Assembly: GCA_900168235.1 (NCBI GenBank)
Contig: FUZG01000015.1
Coordinates: 45,534-109,533, forward strand
Reading direction: 5' to 3'
DNA from: Lachnospiraceae bacterium
Lineage (GTDB): Bacteria > Bacillota > Clostridia > Lachnospirales > Lachnospiraceae
DNA length: 64,000 bases
Each line of letters starts with the position of its first letter. The stretch's first letter is position 1. Shown here in pieces: positions 47,800 to 56,442 of this stretch. The notes below the pieces were generated by a model. It was not told the DNA's origin, did no database searches, and saw nothing but the letters and a program-made list of their open reading frames with translations. Position numbers and translations under genes: made by a program.

Positions 47800-48804
47800 T
47801 CACTTATGCGTCTTCTTAAACTCCTCGGCACTGATGGCGTCAATGTCCTCTCCTGTCACGCCATTTGCCAGAAATACCAGAGTGAACTCATCGAAATCAA
47901 GTCTCAGCACATCGCCTTTTCTATAGCTGTTTCCTTCAAATTTGGAAATGCCTGCTTCAAGGGTAAAGTCGTCGCCTTCTCCCTTCCAGCCTGTGATATC
48001 GCCCTTATTTTCGTCTCCGAAATACAGATAACCGCTGCCGTCGTCATTGAGCGTCACATACCATGAAGCCATTTTCTGATTAGGTGTTTCAACGTATAAA
48101 TTATCCGCGAATACACCAAAATACTTATAGGTCGTACCCTCTCCGTTCTCCTCTGCCTGAGCCTCGCTGTCGGATGCTTTGCCTTCCTTCGGTGCAGAAG
48201 CACCGCCATTTGTGACCTCGATCACGAGCGCACCTGTCTTAAACAGATTCTCATATGTTTCATTATTTATGGCAGACATTTCAAATTCCACGGTTTCTAA
48301 CGTATCTATTCCCTTTTCTTCAAGAGAATCGCCGTAAATCGCTACGTTTCCCCCGCCGGTTTCGCCTGCATCAGCGCTGACATACGCCGCACCATTAACC
48401 TCAGTGCCGTTTACAAGCACTTTATCTGCCGTCATCATAACTTTTTCTTTTCTGTTATTTTCCAGCGTGAGATCGATCAGAACATGCCCTGTATTCTTGT
48501 CGATCAAAAGTTTAGAAGCCGTGAGCACAAGCGATTCATCATCAAAAAGAACCTGCTCTTCAACAAACGAAGTGCCTTCCTCGGAAGAATCCTCCTGTTC
48601 TTCTTCCGCCTCCGTCTCTGATGCTTCTGTTTCTGTAACTTCTTCCTCAGTTTCCTTCTCCGGCTCTTCCTCTTTCTCCTCAGGTTCTGCAGCTGCCTCC
48701 TGAGAAGCTTCTTTTACCGGCTCAGCAGGCTCACTCTTCCCACCGCAGGCAACCAGAGAAAATGCAACCAACACCGCCATCAGCATAGATATAGTCTTCC
48801 TCAT
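47800..48804 (-). CDS. Lipoprotein of unknown function
   Basis: 334 residues. Signal peptide II with acylation site LVACGG at about residue 20. A strongly acidic Glu-rich linker follows (21-80). Then come two beta-rich regions: 85-205 with LIDLTLENNRKEKVMM and VLVNGTEVNG, resembling DUF4352/telokin-like lipoprotein domains, and 225-325 with WYVTLNDDGSGYLYFGDE, resembling short lipocalin-like repeats of Clostridia. Exported and membrane-tethered. Function unknown. It lies between two copies of the double-hairpin repeat and has its own terminator. Confidence 0.78.
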   Translation of the reverse strand: MRKTISMLMAVLVAFSLVACGGKSEPAEPVKEASQEAAAEPEEKEEEPEKETEEEVTETEASETEAEEEQEDSSEEGTSFVEEQVLFDDESLVLTASKLLIDKNTGHVLIDLTLENNRKEKVMMTADKVLVNGTEVNGAAYVSADAGETGGGNVAIYGDSLEEKGIDTLETVEFEMSAINNETYENLFKTGALVIEVTNGGASAPKEGKASDSEAQAEENGEGTTYKYFGVFADNLYVETPNQKMASWYVTLNDDGSGYLYFGDENKGDITGWKGEGDDFTLEAGISKFEGNSYRKGDVLRLDFDEFTLVFLANGVTGEDIDAISAEEFKKTHK

Positions 48805-48859
48805 ATCAAAATCCTCCTATGCTATTATTTCGGACGATTCCAGACATTTTTTAACCAAT

Positions 48860-48899
48860 CACACCAGGCTCGAAAATACCTCGCTAAGTGCTCCGAAAA
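48860..48899. repeat. Double-hairpin dispersed repeat, single degenerate unit
   Basis: Shares GGCTCGAAAATACCTCGC and TAAGTGCTCCGAAAA with the other copies; the left arm is degenerate (CACCA). Directly abuts the terminator at 48903. Confidence 0.8.
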
Positions 48900-48902
48900 A
48901 AA

Positions 48903-48923
48903 AGACGGGGAACTTCCCCGCCT
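48903..48923 (-). terminator. Terminator after REC-HD-GYP gene
   Basis: Stem CGGGGAA / TTCCCCG flanked by AG/CT pairs, T run of nine on the minus strand, 14 bases past the stop codon. Confidence 0.85.
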
Positions 48924-48937
48924 ATAAATGTCCCGGA

Positions 48938-49960
48938 TCACTCATCCCCAGGTTTATCCCTCATAAGATAATCTTTGTCATCATCGATCATTGCCAGCAT
49001 GATATCTGCAAACTTTGGATCGAACTGATTTCCCTTGCCCTTTTCGATCTCACCTCTGACCTTTTCCTGAGGAAGAGACCCTCTGTAGCTTCGGTTACTT
49101 GTCATGGCATCATAAGCATCAGCCACGGCGATGATCCTAGCTTCTTCAGGGATATCATCCCCTGAAAGCCCCTGTGGATATCCCTTGCCATCGAACCTTT
49201 CATGGTGCCATTTAGCTCCCGCTGAAAGCTCAGGCATCTCCTTGATATTACTGAGGATCCTGCCTCCGATCTCCGGATGCTTTTTTATCCGCTCAAACTC
49301 CTCATCCGTGAGCCTTCCCGGCTTATTTATCACTTCGTCTGGCACGCCTATCTTACCCACGTCATGGAGCAGCCCCATCATAAAGATCTTCTCCTGCCTC
49401 TTCTCGTCGTAGCCGTACCTTCCCGCTATTTCTTTTGAATAAACTGCCACTCTTCCTGAATGACCCTTTGTATAGTTATCCTTGGCATCAATGGCATCCG
49501 CAAGGCTCTCAACCACGTGAAGAAAAAGATTCTCATTTTCACGGGTCTTCTCGTCTACCATGCTCTCGAGATCCCTCTGAAGCCGTATGAGTTCCACCGC
49601 ATGCTTTACCCTGAGCACAAGAACACTTGGCACAAACGGCTTTCTGATAAAGTCCATGGCTCCAAGCGAAAGTCCCTTTGTCTCAGTATCCTCGTCTTCA
49701 TTCGCAGTCAAAAAGATCACAGGCGTATCTTTCCAGGTTTCCTCGCTCTTTTTAAGCTCTTTTATAACTTCAAAGCCGTCCATATCCGGCATATTTATGT
49801 CCATAAGGATAAGATCAGGTGCCGGATTATCCTTCGTATATTCCAAAAGAGCCTTCCCGGACTTTAGCACAACGACCTTAACCCCTGTATCTGTAAGGGT
49901 ATTCCAGGCTCTTTTTAAAATTATAGGGTCATCATCAACAACTATTATCTGTGGAATCAT
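48938..49960 (-). CDS. Response regulator with REC and HD-GYP domains
   Basis: 340 residues from ATG 49960, which follows TTGGAGGTAAG; the frame opens four codons earlier. REC domain 1-125: IIVVDDDPIILKRA, phospho-acceptor Asp in LILMDINMPDMDGFEV, switch Thr in FLTA and Lys in IRKPF. HD-GYP domain about 150-320: KGHSGRVAVYS, LLHDVGKIGVPDEV, KWHHERFDGKGYP and ADAYDAMTSNRSYRG, all catalytic motifs present. Likely a phosphorylation-controlled c-di-GMP phosphodiesterase. Neighbours (HPt protein divergent, hybrid kinase 2 kb away) suggest it is the output of that phosphorelay. Confidence 0.93.
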   Translation of the reverse strand: MIPQIIVVDDDPIILKRAWNTLTDTGVKVVVLKSGKALLEYTKDNPAPDLILMDINMPDMDGFEVIKELKKSEETWKDTPVIFLTANEDEDTETKGLSLGAMDFIRKPFVPSVLVLRVKHAVELIRLQRDLESMVDEKTRENENLFLHVVESLADAIDAKDNYTKGHSGRVAVYSKEIAGRYGYDEKRQEKIFMMGLLHDVGKIGVPDEVINKPGRLTDEEFERIKKHPEIGGRILSNIKEMPELSAGAKWHHERFDGKGYPQGLSGDDIPEEARIIAVADAYDAMTSNRSYRGSLPQEKVRGEIEKGKGNQFDPKFADIMLAMIDDDKDYLMRDKPGDE

Positions 49961-50081
49961 TCTTACCTCCAAAAGGGCAGCTCCTTGCCCTCATGTTATC
50001 CCAACACTGTTTAACCATCAAATTAATCGTAGTATACTCAAAATGTAAAAATGCTCACAATTCCCATGGAGGAACCTTTCT

Positions 50082-50663
50082 ATGAACATTAATATCCCCG
50101 GTATTGATACAGAGAAAGCCATCAAAAACTCCGGCTCAGAAGAGCTTTTCACAGAGCTTCTTGGTGATGTTTACAAACTCATGGATGAAAAGAGTGCTCT
50201 GGTAGAAACATATATAAAGAATAACGACCTGAAAAATTTCACCATTCAGGTTCATGCCCTTAAAACTACATGCCGAATGATCGGTGCCATGGATATTGGC
50301 GAGAGTTTTTTTACTCTTGAAAAACTTGGCAAGGAAAACGATCTGGAGCAGATTGAAAAACTTACCCCAGACGTTTTAAGCTCTTTCAGATCCTTAAAGC
50401 CTTACCTCGAGCCTTTTACTTCAAAAAACAACGCTCCTTCAAAAAATTTTAGCAAGGATGACTTTTCAGCTATCTTAAATAAGCTCCTTTCAGCACTGGA
50501 TGACTTTGATCTCGGAACTGCTGAAGAGACCTCAAAAGAGCTCTTTTCCTATAACTGCAGTGAAGACCTCGCACACAAGCTGGAATCCTTGGACAAGCTC
50601 ATTTCTAACCTTGATTATGATGAGGCAAAAGAGCTGGTAAACCGGATACTTTCCGAGCTCTAA
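50082..50663 (+). CDS. HPt (histidine phosphotransfer) domain protein
   Basis: 193 residues. The N-terminal 110 residues form an HPt helical bundle with the phospho-accepting His 58 in VHALKTTCRMIGA (consensus H-x-L-K-x-x). LVETYIKNNDLKNF precedes it as in the family. The remaining 80 residues (LNKLLSALDDFDLGTAEET, LDKLISNLDYDEAKELV) are a helical extension similar to the C-terminal half of some Clostridia HPt proteins. The start follows ATGGAGGAACC. Divergent from the REC-HD-GYP gene. Expected to shuttle phosphate from the hybrid kinase to that regulator. Confidence 0.85.
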   Translation: MNINIPGIDTEKAIKNSGSEELFTELLGDVYKLMDEKSALVETYIKNNDLKNFTIQVHALKTTCRMIGAMDIGESFFTLEKLGKENDLEQIEKLTPDVLSSFRSLKPYLEPFTSKNNAPSKNFSKDDFSAILNKLLSALDDFDLGTAEETSKELFSYNCSEDLAHKLESLDKLISNLDYDEAKELVNRILSEL

Positions 50664-50695
50664 GCTACCGCGGAGCATATTTTTTCTGAACAGGC

Positions 50696-52000
50696 TCAAT
50701 CAACGGGTATTGTTCCATAGCCCGCCACTGCTTCATCAACAGTCATTTCGCCGTTTACGACAGAATATGCCGCTGCCCTGAACTGTTTTACCGCAGTATC
50801 AAGGATTTCTGTATCGCTGAAACTGATGACCCTGTCCTCCGGGAACCCTGAAAGAGACGCATAAACCTCATCAAGGGAATAATCCTTGGCAGGAGTTATG
50901 AGCCTTTTTTCTTCAGCCATGAGTCCCAGTTCCTTTTCGCTGGTAAGGAACCTGATAAATTCATTAGTCATATCAAGGCTTTCACTATTCTTATTAACGC
51001 TGAATAGCAGTGACACAGAATCCATATAGTAGCCGCCTTCATCTCCTGAAGGAGCTACGTAAAAGTCATATTTGAACGGATTCGCAGAAAAAGCTTCCGA
51101 CTTACTCTCACGCTTTTTTGTTCCGGAAACGACGTCTCCGGAGCAGAGCATCATAGGTACATCCCCTTCAAAAAACCGCATGATAACGGCATTGTAATCA
51201 TCCTCAATTTCTGCTGTGCATTTTTTTACATCTATGCAGCCGCAGTCCACAAACTCTTTCAGCCTGGATAAAGAATCTCTCATCGCTTCCCCTGCGGAAG
51301 GCACGAGATTATTGAGATCAGCCTCTTTTGTTTTGTCATCTTTCACTGTTTTTGCGAACATCGGGTACGCAAAAGCATAGCCTATTCCCGGGGTGGTCGT
51401 GGTATTTGCGCCCATAACCGGAGAATCATATCCCGCTGCCTTCAGCTTTTCGCAGGTCTCTTTCAATTCCTCAAAAGTCTTCGGGACCTCAAGTTTTTCC
51501 TTATCAAAAATATCCCTGTTCACAAGCATACCGTAGGATGTGGCAAATACAGGCAGTGCCAGCACCTCGCCATTATCCGGCTCCCACCTGACTCCCGATC
51601 GTATGCAGTCGAGATCGATCTCAAGCTTGGGATCTGAAAGAACTTCCGCTCCCTCAAATAAAGGCGCATACTGCTCATCTCCATACATCCACGGCTGAAC
51701 AACGTAGATATCCGGCGGTTCCTGACCTGCCAGAGCCTGACCTATGGTATTTCTGTAATCATCAAGGTAGGTGTACTCAATCTCACCCTTTGGATAGTGC
51801 GCATAAAATCTCTCAAACGCGCTTTCCAGCGACTCAAAATTTGAGTAGGTCCCCACCACAGACAACTTATACTCAGTATCCTTTGAGTATTTTGGAGAAA
51901 ACTCCTTAGCTGATTTCCGGCTCTGACCGCATCCAACCGTTCCAAGTACCATCATTGCCGTAATCACCACAGAAACGACAATCTTAAAGCGTTTACTCAT
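50696..52000 (-). CDS. Extracellular solute-binding lipoprotein (ABC family 1 type)
   Basis: 434 residues. Signal peptide II with site TVGCGQ. The fold resembles family 1 sugar-binding proteins: FERFYAHYPKGEIEYTYLDDYRN, GQEPPDIYVVQPWM, LPVFATSYGMLVNRDIFDK, FFEGDVPMMLCSGD and the closing AGYGT. ATG 52000 follows AGGGAGAGGG. No permease or ATPase is adjacent. Instead it starts 18 bases after the hybrid kinase gene, so it may act as a ligand-binding partner of the sensor rather than a transporter part. That role is inferred. Confidence 0.85.
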   Translation of the reverse strand: MSKRFKIVVSVVITAMMVLGTVGCGQSRKSAKEFSPKYSKDTEYKLSVVGTYSNFESLESAFERFYAHYPKGEIEYTYLDDYRNTIGQALAGQEPPDIYVVQPWMYGDEQYAPLFEGAEVLSDPKLEIDLDCIRSGVRWEPDNGEVLALPVFATSYGMLVNRDIFDKEKLEVPKTFEELKETCEKLKAAGYDSPVMGANTTTTPGIGYAFAYPMFAKTVKDDKTKEADLNNLVPSAGEAMRDSLSRLKEFVDCGCIDVKKCTAEIEDDYNAVIMRFFEGDVPMMLCSGDVVSGTKKRESKSEAFSANPFKYDFYVAPSGDEGGYYMDSVSLLFSVNKNSESLDMTNEFIRFLTSEKELGLMAEEKRLITPAKDYSLDEVYASLSGFPEDRVISFSDTEILDTAVKQFRAAAYSVVNGEMTVDEAVAGYGTIPVD

Positions 52001-52017
52001 GCCCTCTCCCTTCAATA

Positions 52018-54510
52018 TCAGTCGTGAAAAAACTTATTTACCTGCAAAACAAGTTCGTCACGGCTAATTTCTTTGAAATGCCCTCTTATGAGTTTTGCTG
52101 TATCAAACCTGCTTTGACCCGGCATATCATCATCCATAAGTATAAGATCAGCTTCATGCTTCTCCAAATATGCCAAAGCCTGTTCCTCTGATTTAACTAC
52201 TACAACTTTATATCGGTCTGACAGCCACTCCTTAACCTGCCGTAAAATATTTATATCGTCATCCACCACTAAAATACTGTGCATGATCTCAATTTTTTTC
52301 TCTTCCTCTGTGACATCCTCTGTCCGCACCACCAGATCCGGCGGCAGATACATTAGAAGCATGCTCTCGAGCCTTCCGGTATCGATCGGTTTTGTCAGAT
52401 AGTCATCAAAACCTGCATTTATATACATTTCACGCATCCCGGAAACTGCATTGGCTGTAAGGCAGATGATAGGAGTCTTCTGGTTTGGCGTATCTTTGCA
52501 CTCCTTCATTTCCTTTATGGTTTCGATACCATCCTTGTCCGGCATCATGTGATCCAAAAATATCACGTTGTAGAAATTGCGCTTAAACAGAGCAATTCCG
52601 GCATCTCCGCTGTCTGCCGTTTCTATCTGCATCTCTGTTTTCCCAAGAAGACTTACAAAAACTTTAAGATTAACTTCTGTATCGTCCACCACCAATATTC
52701 TTGCTTTCGGAGCCACAAACTGCACCTTGTAGCGCTTTCTTTCGCTGAGAAAACGCTTGAAGGCTATATCAAACTCACCCAGCGGTTCCCACTTCACTAC
52801 CTTTTGCTTCAGATCAAAAGAAAATACGGAGCCTTTTCCATATTCGCTTTCTACCTGAATCTTACTGCCCATCAGATTAAGAAAGCTTTGTGCAATGACC
52901 ATTCCAAGCCCGGTGCCTTCAATATTCCGATTTCTTTTTTCCTCGATTCTCTCAAAAGCTACAAATAACTTATCAAGATCCTCTTCCTTGATTCCTATTC
53001 CCGTATCCTTCACACTGACATGAAGTACCACGTAATCATCATTATCCTCACACCTGCTTCCGGTTATTGAAAAAATTACACTGCCTTCCTTCGTATATTT
53101 AACCGCGTTTGAGAGGATATTTGTGATAACCTGCTTTATCCTTATTTCGTCTCCGTGCAAAATCCTGGGTATATTTCTGTCCACCTCAAGTTCAAAGTTA
53201 AGCCCCTTTTCCTCTGCCCTGCGCTGGACCATGTTCACAAGATCATTTAAGAGGGATACAAAATTGTAGTCCACCCCGATAATTTCCATCTTGCCCGCTT
53301 CGATCTTTGAAAAATCGAGAATATCATTGATGATTCCAAGAAGAGTATTTCCTGCAGTCCTGATGCTTTCAGAGTACATCAGGATTTCCTCATCACGGCT
53401 GTCTCTTAAGATCATTTCATTCATGCCGATTATAGCATTCATAGGAGTCCTGATATCATGGGACATTGTAGATAGGAAATGGGATTTTGCTTCATTTGCC
53501 TGCTTTGCTGCCTCTGCTGCAACCGCCAGCTCCCGATTAAATTTTAAGAGTATAAAAAGATTGAAATGAAGCAGGATCATAAGCCCCACTGATACTATCC
53601 CTAAAAGAAACCAGTCAATGGACCTGCTCATCGTCAGCTCACTTGCAGGAATATACGCAACTAAAAACCATGACTCCAAACCGCTCAACGGCGTATAGGC
53701 GATTACGCAGTCCTCTTTCTTGGAATTTCTGATGTGCATAGACCCAATATCTGTGCGGATCGTATCCACCACCTTGTTAAATTCCTGAGTGGACATAGGA
53801 TTGTAGGATTTGAAATATTCAAAGAAATTGCTGTTTTTGAGGGACTTACCGTGGATCATGTAGTCACCATCCCAGTCTATAAGGGATATTTCCACATTTT
53901 CATACTCTCCCTTCAAAAAAACCAGCTTCTGCTCCAGACGGCTTACGGGTACGACCCGGATGATAAGCCCATCCCGCATAGCGCCCGTTTCACTGTCCAA
54001 AACCTTTACATTATTTAAAAAAGCTATGGACTGGACACCGTTAAGCGGGTTGGTATAAGCCCTTGTCAGATTGACCACACCATTCACGTTGCTGATCTCA
54101 AGATTTTCAAAAATTTGAATATGGGAATAATTTACAGAATAATCCGACGGATCTGTATTACTGGCAGAAGTTGAAATGCCCTTCATAGATCCGTCATCAA
54201 TATAGATAAGATGACCTGAGATTTCAGGAGATATCTTTGCTTTTCTAATGTATGATATTGCCTCATCAACGGTCATCGGAGTGCCCGCCTCCGCAGACCT
54301 GTTGATATAATTTGACCAGATATCACAGAGATGCTGCTCATCCTCCAGGTAATTGGCAATGATCTGCTCTGTTGTGGTCGTCATTTTCTCAAAAGACGCA
54401 ATCGAAGCACGGTTTGATTCTCCTGCCCTGTCGTTGGCATATTTAACGATAATGAAAAGAATCAAACCTACTATCAAAATATTAATGATAATGATATATC
54501 TTTTCTTCAA
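52018..54510 (-). CDS. Hybrid sensor histidine kinase, second receiver domain truncated
   Basis: 830 residues. TM helices at about 5-24 and 297-324 enclose an extracytoplasmic Cache-like sensor. HisKA contains His 351 in STMSHDIRTPMNAIIGMNE. HATPase contains QVITNILSNAVKYT and KDTGIGIKEEDL with EGTGLGM. REC1 (about 602-715) has acceptor Asp 653 in VIFLDHMMPDKDG and TKPID. REC2 (745-830) has VVDDDINIL and LILMDDDMPG but then jumps to KEISRDELVLQVNKFF, so beta-4, alpha-4 and beta-5 with the switch Thr are missing. Forms an operon with the solute-binding protein. Confidence 0.92.
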   Translation of the reverse strand: MKKRYIIIINILIVGLILFIIVKYANDRAGESNRASIASFEKMTTTTEQIIANYLEDEQHLCDIWSNYINRSAEAGTPMTVDEAISYIRKAKISPEISGHLIYIDDGSMKGISTSASNTDPSDYSVNYSHIQIFENLEISNVNGVVNLTRAYTNPLNGVQSIAFLNNVKVLDSETGAMRDGLIIRVVPVSRLEQKLVFLKGEYENVEISLIDWDGDYMIHGKSLKNSNFFEYFKSYNPMSTQEFNKVVDTIRTDIGSMHIRNSKKEDCVIAYTPLSGLESWFLVAYIPASELTMSRSIDWFLLGIVSVGLMILLHFNLFILLKFNRELAVAAEAAKQANEAKSHFLSTMSHDIRTPMNAIIGMNEMILRDSRDEEILMYSESIRTAGNTLLGIINDILDFSKIEAGKMEIIGVDYNFVSLLNDLVNMVQRRAEEKGLNFELEVDRNIPRILHGDEIRIKQVITNILSNAVKYTKEGSVIFSITGSRCEDNDDYVVLHVSVKDTGIGIKEEDLDKLFVAFERIEEKRNRNIEGTGLGMVIAQSFLNLMGSKIQVESEYGKGSVFSFDLKQKVVKWEPLGEFDIAFKRFLSERKRYKVQFVAPKARILVVDDTEVNLKVFVSLLGKTEMQIETADSGDAGIALFKRNFYNVIFLDHMMPDKDGIETIKEMKECKDTPNQKTPIICLTANAVSGMREMYINAGFDDYLTKPIDTGRLESMLLMYLPPDLVVRTEDVTEEEKKIEIMHSILVVDDDINILRQVKEWLSDRYKVVVVKSEEQALAYLEKHEADLILMDDDMPGQSRFDTAKLIRGHFKEISRDELVLQVNKFFHD

Positions 54511-54694
54511 TCTGCATCCTCTGTAAAAAGCTCAACAATTTACATACAAATACAGATTAATTTTACCATTCAACGTGTTATGAATACATAAAATCGAGAC
54601 ATGGTCAAGATTTTGTACATTCATTATTTGGGACCTTCCCACTGAAACTGTTTCAGATCCACTTTGCCGTATGCAACCGGCACGCCCTCTTCCA

Positions 54695-55030
54695 TCAGCC
54701 TAAGATCGCATTTTTTAATCCAAGGAACATCATGATTATTATCATTCCTGCACCAACCACGAACGGTATTCCCGTAATGATTCCCGGCGTAAAGACAAGT
54801 ATCCTCTTTATTTTTGTCTTTATATCACATGCATAGATCAAAAAAATGCAGCTAAGCACCATAGGAATAAATCCAATCCCCAGAAAGATGCTGTTTCTCT
54901 CAAACTCCGTGAAAGGGATCATCGCCTCAGGATTGACCACAGCATTTCCCCCAATAAGCGCTTTCGCCGCAAAAAATATAACCATGCAGATACCAATAAA
55001 ATATATGCCGATAGAAATACCTTTTTTCAT
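54695..55030 (-). CDS. Small membrane protein, unknown
   Basis: 111 residues with three hydrophobic helices (about 5-27, 48-68 and 80-103). No recognised family. The start follows CATGGAGGAGAA, a good ribosome site, so expression is likely. Just past its stop codon, 54629-54700 could encode a 23-residue peptide starting MEEGVPVAYGKVDL with no clear ribosome site; this may be a gene remnant. The gap 54511-54694 holds nothing else I can identify. Confidence 0.65.
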   Translation of the reverse strand: MKKGISIGIYFIGICMVIFFAAKALIGGNAVVNPEAMIPFTEFERNSIFLGIGFIPMVLSCIFLIYACDIKTKIKRILVFTPGIITGIPFVVGAGMIIIMMFLGLKNAILG

Positions 55031-55075
55031 TTCTCCTCCATGACTTTGAATTGTTTTTATCGTTATCGTAATATC

Positions 55076-55403
55076 TTACAACGATATGATATTCATTACC
55101 AACGCTGTCATTATATCTTTTTCATCAGGTCTTGATTCCGCTATCATTAATGTGAGTGCAACAAGCGCTCCGTCGCTTATAACTTTTTTGCCGTCCTTAA
55201 ATAGCACATTATTCTTGTTTAAATATTCTTTTCCCTTGCTCTGGGTCAAAGATCTCCCTCCGTTCAACACATCTTATTTTCTTCAATTCCTGATAATATG
55301 GCAAACCAGCCTGATCCAGTATGCTTTTTAATATCTGATTTTCCAGCTGTAATTCATTCAGCTGTCTTTGCAGATAAGTAATATTCTCAACCGGATCTCG
55401 CAT
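55076..55403 (-). pseudogene. TOTE-like helicase/primase N-terminal fragment with frame change
   Basis: First frame (55403-55209, 64 aa): a leucine-rich coiled coil, LQRQLNELQLENQILKSIL, then AGLPY and IFDPEQGKRI. Coiled coil plus FDPxQGxRI resembles the start of TOTE conflict-system primase/helicase proteins as I recall them; the enzyme domains are absent. It stops at KQE. An overlapping frame (55270-55076, 64 aa) continues with KDGKKVISDGALVALTLM, not recognised, perhaps the tail of another gene joined by deletion. Both are too short to be functional enzymes. Moderate confidence in the family. Confidence 0.45.
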
Positions 55404-55446
55404 AACACTCTTTCCTCCAATATTTTGTATACAGAGCGATTATAAT

Positions 55447-55485
55447 AAAGGCAGTAGATATAATACCTACTGCCTTTTAACATCT
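55447..55485. repeat. Terminator-like hairpin repeat, partial copy
   Basis: Arms AAAGGCAGTAG and CTACTGCCTTT, then TTAACATCT. Matches the start of the 73-bp repeats at 58487 and 60460, then diverges. Lies just past the Fic fragment on the minus strand and may terminate it. Confidence 0.75.
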
Positions 55486-55490
55486 TCGAA

Positions 55491-55770
55491 TTACCATTCG
55501 ATTGTCCGCTTAAAAATCAGCTCTTGCATATAATGTCTTTCTTCAAATTCTCGATAGCACGAAAGTATAACTCCAAGCATATATTTTATAAACGGCTTGG
55601 GATCATTTTGTTCCAAACGCCATCCCTGATCAGCTTTTTGAAGAGCATTATAATAAGCTTCTTTCGTTTCAGCGATAGCCTTTTCAATACTTATGAATCT
55701 TTGATATATATGAAATAATCTCACTATCCCAGGTCCTCTCTGATAATTTGGAATAATCAAACGATCTCAT
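55491..55770 (-). pseudogene. Fic family protein with large internal deletion and frameshift
   Basis: ATG 55770, eight bases after AAAGGA, opens a frame MRSFDYSKLSERTWDSEII followed by SYISKIHKY and a stop. This is the N-terminus of Fic-domain proteins of Clostridia. The adjacent frame then gives the family C-terminus: FISIEKAIAETKEAYYNAL, WRLEQNDPKPFIKYMLGV and CYREFEER. The whole catalytic core including the HPFxxGNGR motif is gone, and the two ends are out of frame. Its ATG overlaps the nucleotidyltransferase stop (ATGA). Not functional. A complete Fic gene lies at 60636-61601 but is of a different subtype. Confidence 0.75.
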
Positions 55771-56354
55771 AAAATTAGAATTCCTTTCTCCGCATCAGCG
55801 ATATCATTCCAAATAGAATCAATATAATCCTGTACAGGTACATCAGCAAAAACATCTTTGATCGGCGCACCGTAAATACACTTTCCCCTATGAGTTATGA
55901 TCGTAAAATGCGCTGCAATGTCTTTATCTTCGCCCTTCATCTTCAAAATATAATCATCCGGATTCTTTCCATACCATTCAAGATGAGCTACCGAAAAATG
56001 CAATTCAAAAGGAGTCGGATAAACAAAAGGCTTGCAAACACTTTGTTTCACAATGCTCATTTCTATTCCTTTTGCCGGTCCCTTACCATTTAATTCCACT
56101 ACCATGTCCATATAGGATCTTTTTACCGCATCCGACATGGTATCCTTCACTACTACGATTAGGTCAATATCGCTCTTTTCCGGGTTATAACATCCCATAA
56201 CAGCAGATCCATGCAGATATACCCCGACCAGATTATCATGCAGGATTTCCTTCGATTTTTCCGCAAAACTGTTTATTATTGTGTCCGACCTATCATAACG
56301 ATTATGTCCGGGAAGGCTCTTCTTATACTTCCAGCAATTAATTGCCTCTTCCAT
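55767..56354 (-). CDS. AadA-like nucleotidyltransferase, apparently C-terminally truncated
   Basis: 195 residues versus about 260 in streptomycin 3''-adenylyltransferase-like proteins. The nucleotidyltransferase core is present: LVGVYLHGSAVMGCYNPEKSDIDLIVVV contains the GSxxxG...DxD motif. HFTIITHRGKCIYGAPIKDVFADVP follows. It ends at DYIDSIWNDIADAEKGIL, where relatives continue into the helical DUF4111-type domain. ATG 56354 follows AAAGGAAAGAG. An aminoglycoside-modifying role cannot be assumed; similarity is to the general family and the missing domain may abolish activity. Confidence 0.65.
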   Translation of the reverse strand: MEEAINCWKYKKSLPGHNRYDRSDTIINSFAEKSKEILHDNLVGVYLHGSAVMGCYNPEKSDIDLIVVVKDTMSDAVKRSYMDMVVELNGKGPAKGIEMSIVKQSVCKPFVYPTPFELHFSVAHLEWYGKNPDDYILKMKGEDKDIAAHFTIITHRGKCIYGAPIKDVFADVPVQDYIDSIWNDIADAEKGILIL

Positions 56355-56442
56355 ACTCTTTCCTTTATTATCATCAAAGAAATCACGAATATAAGTATTG
56401 TATTCAAATTGCTTATCGATCCTAGTTCTTTGATGGTACAGA

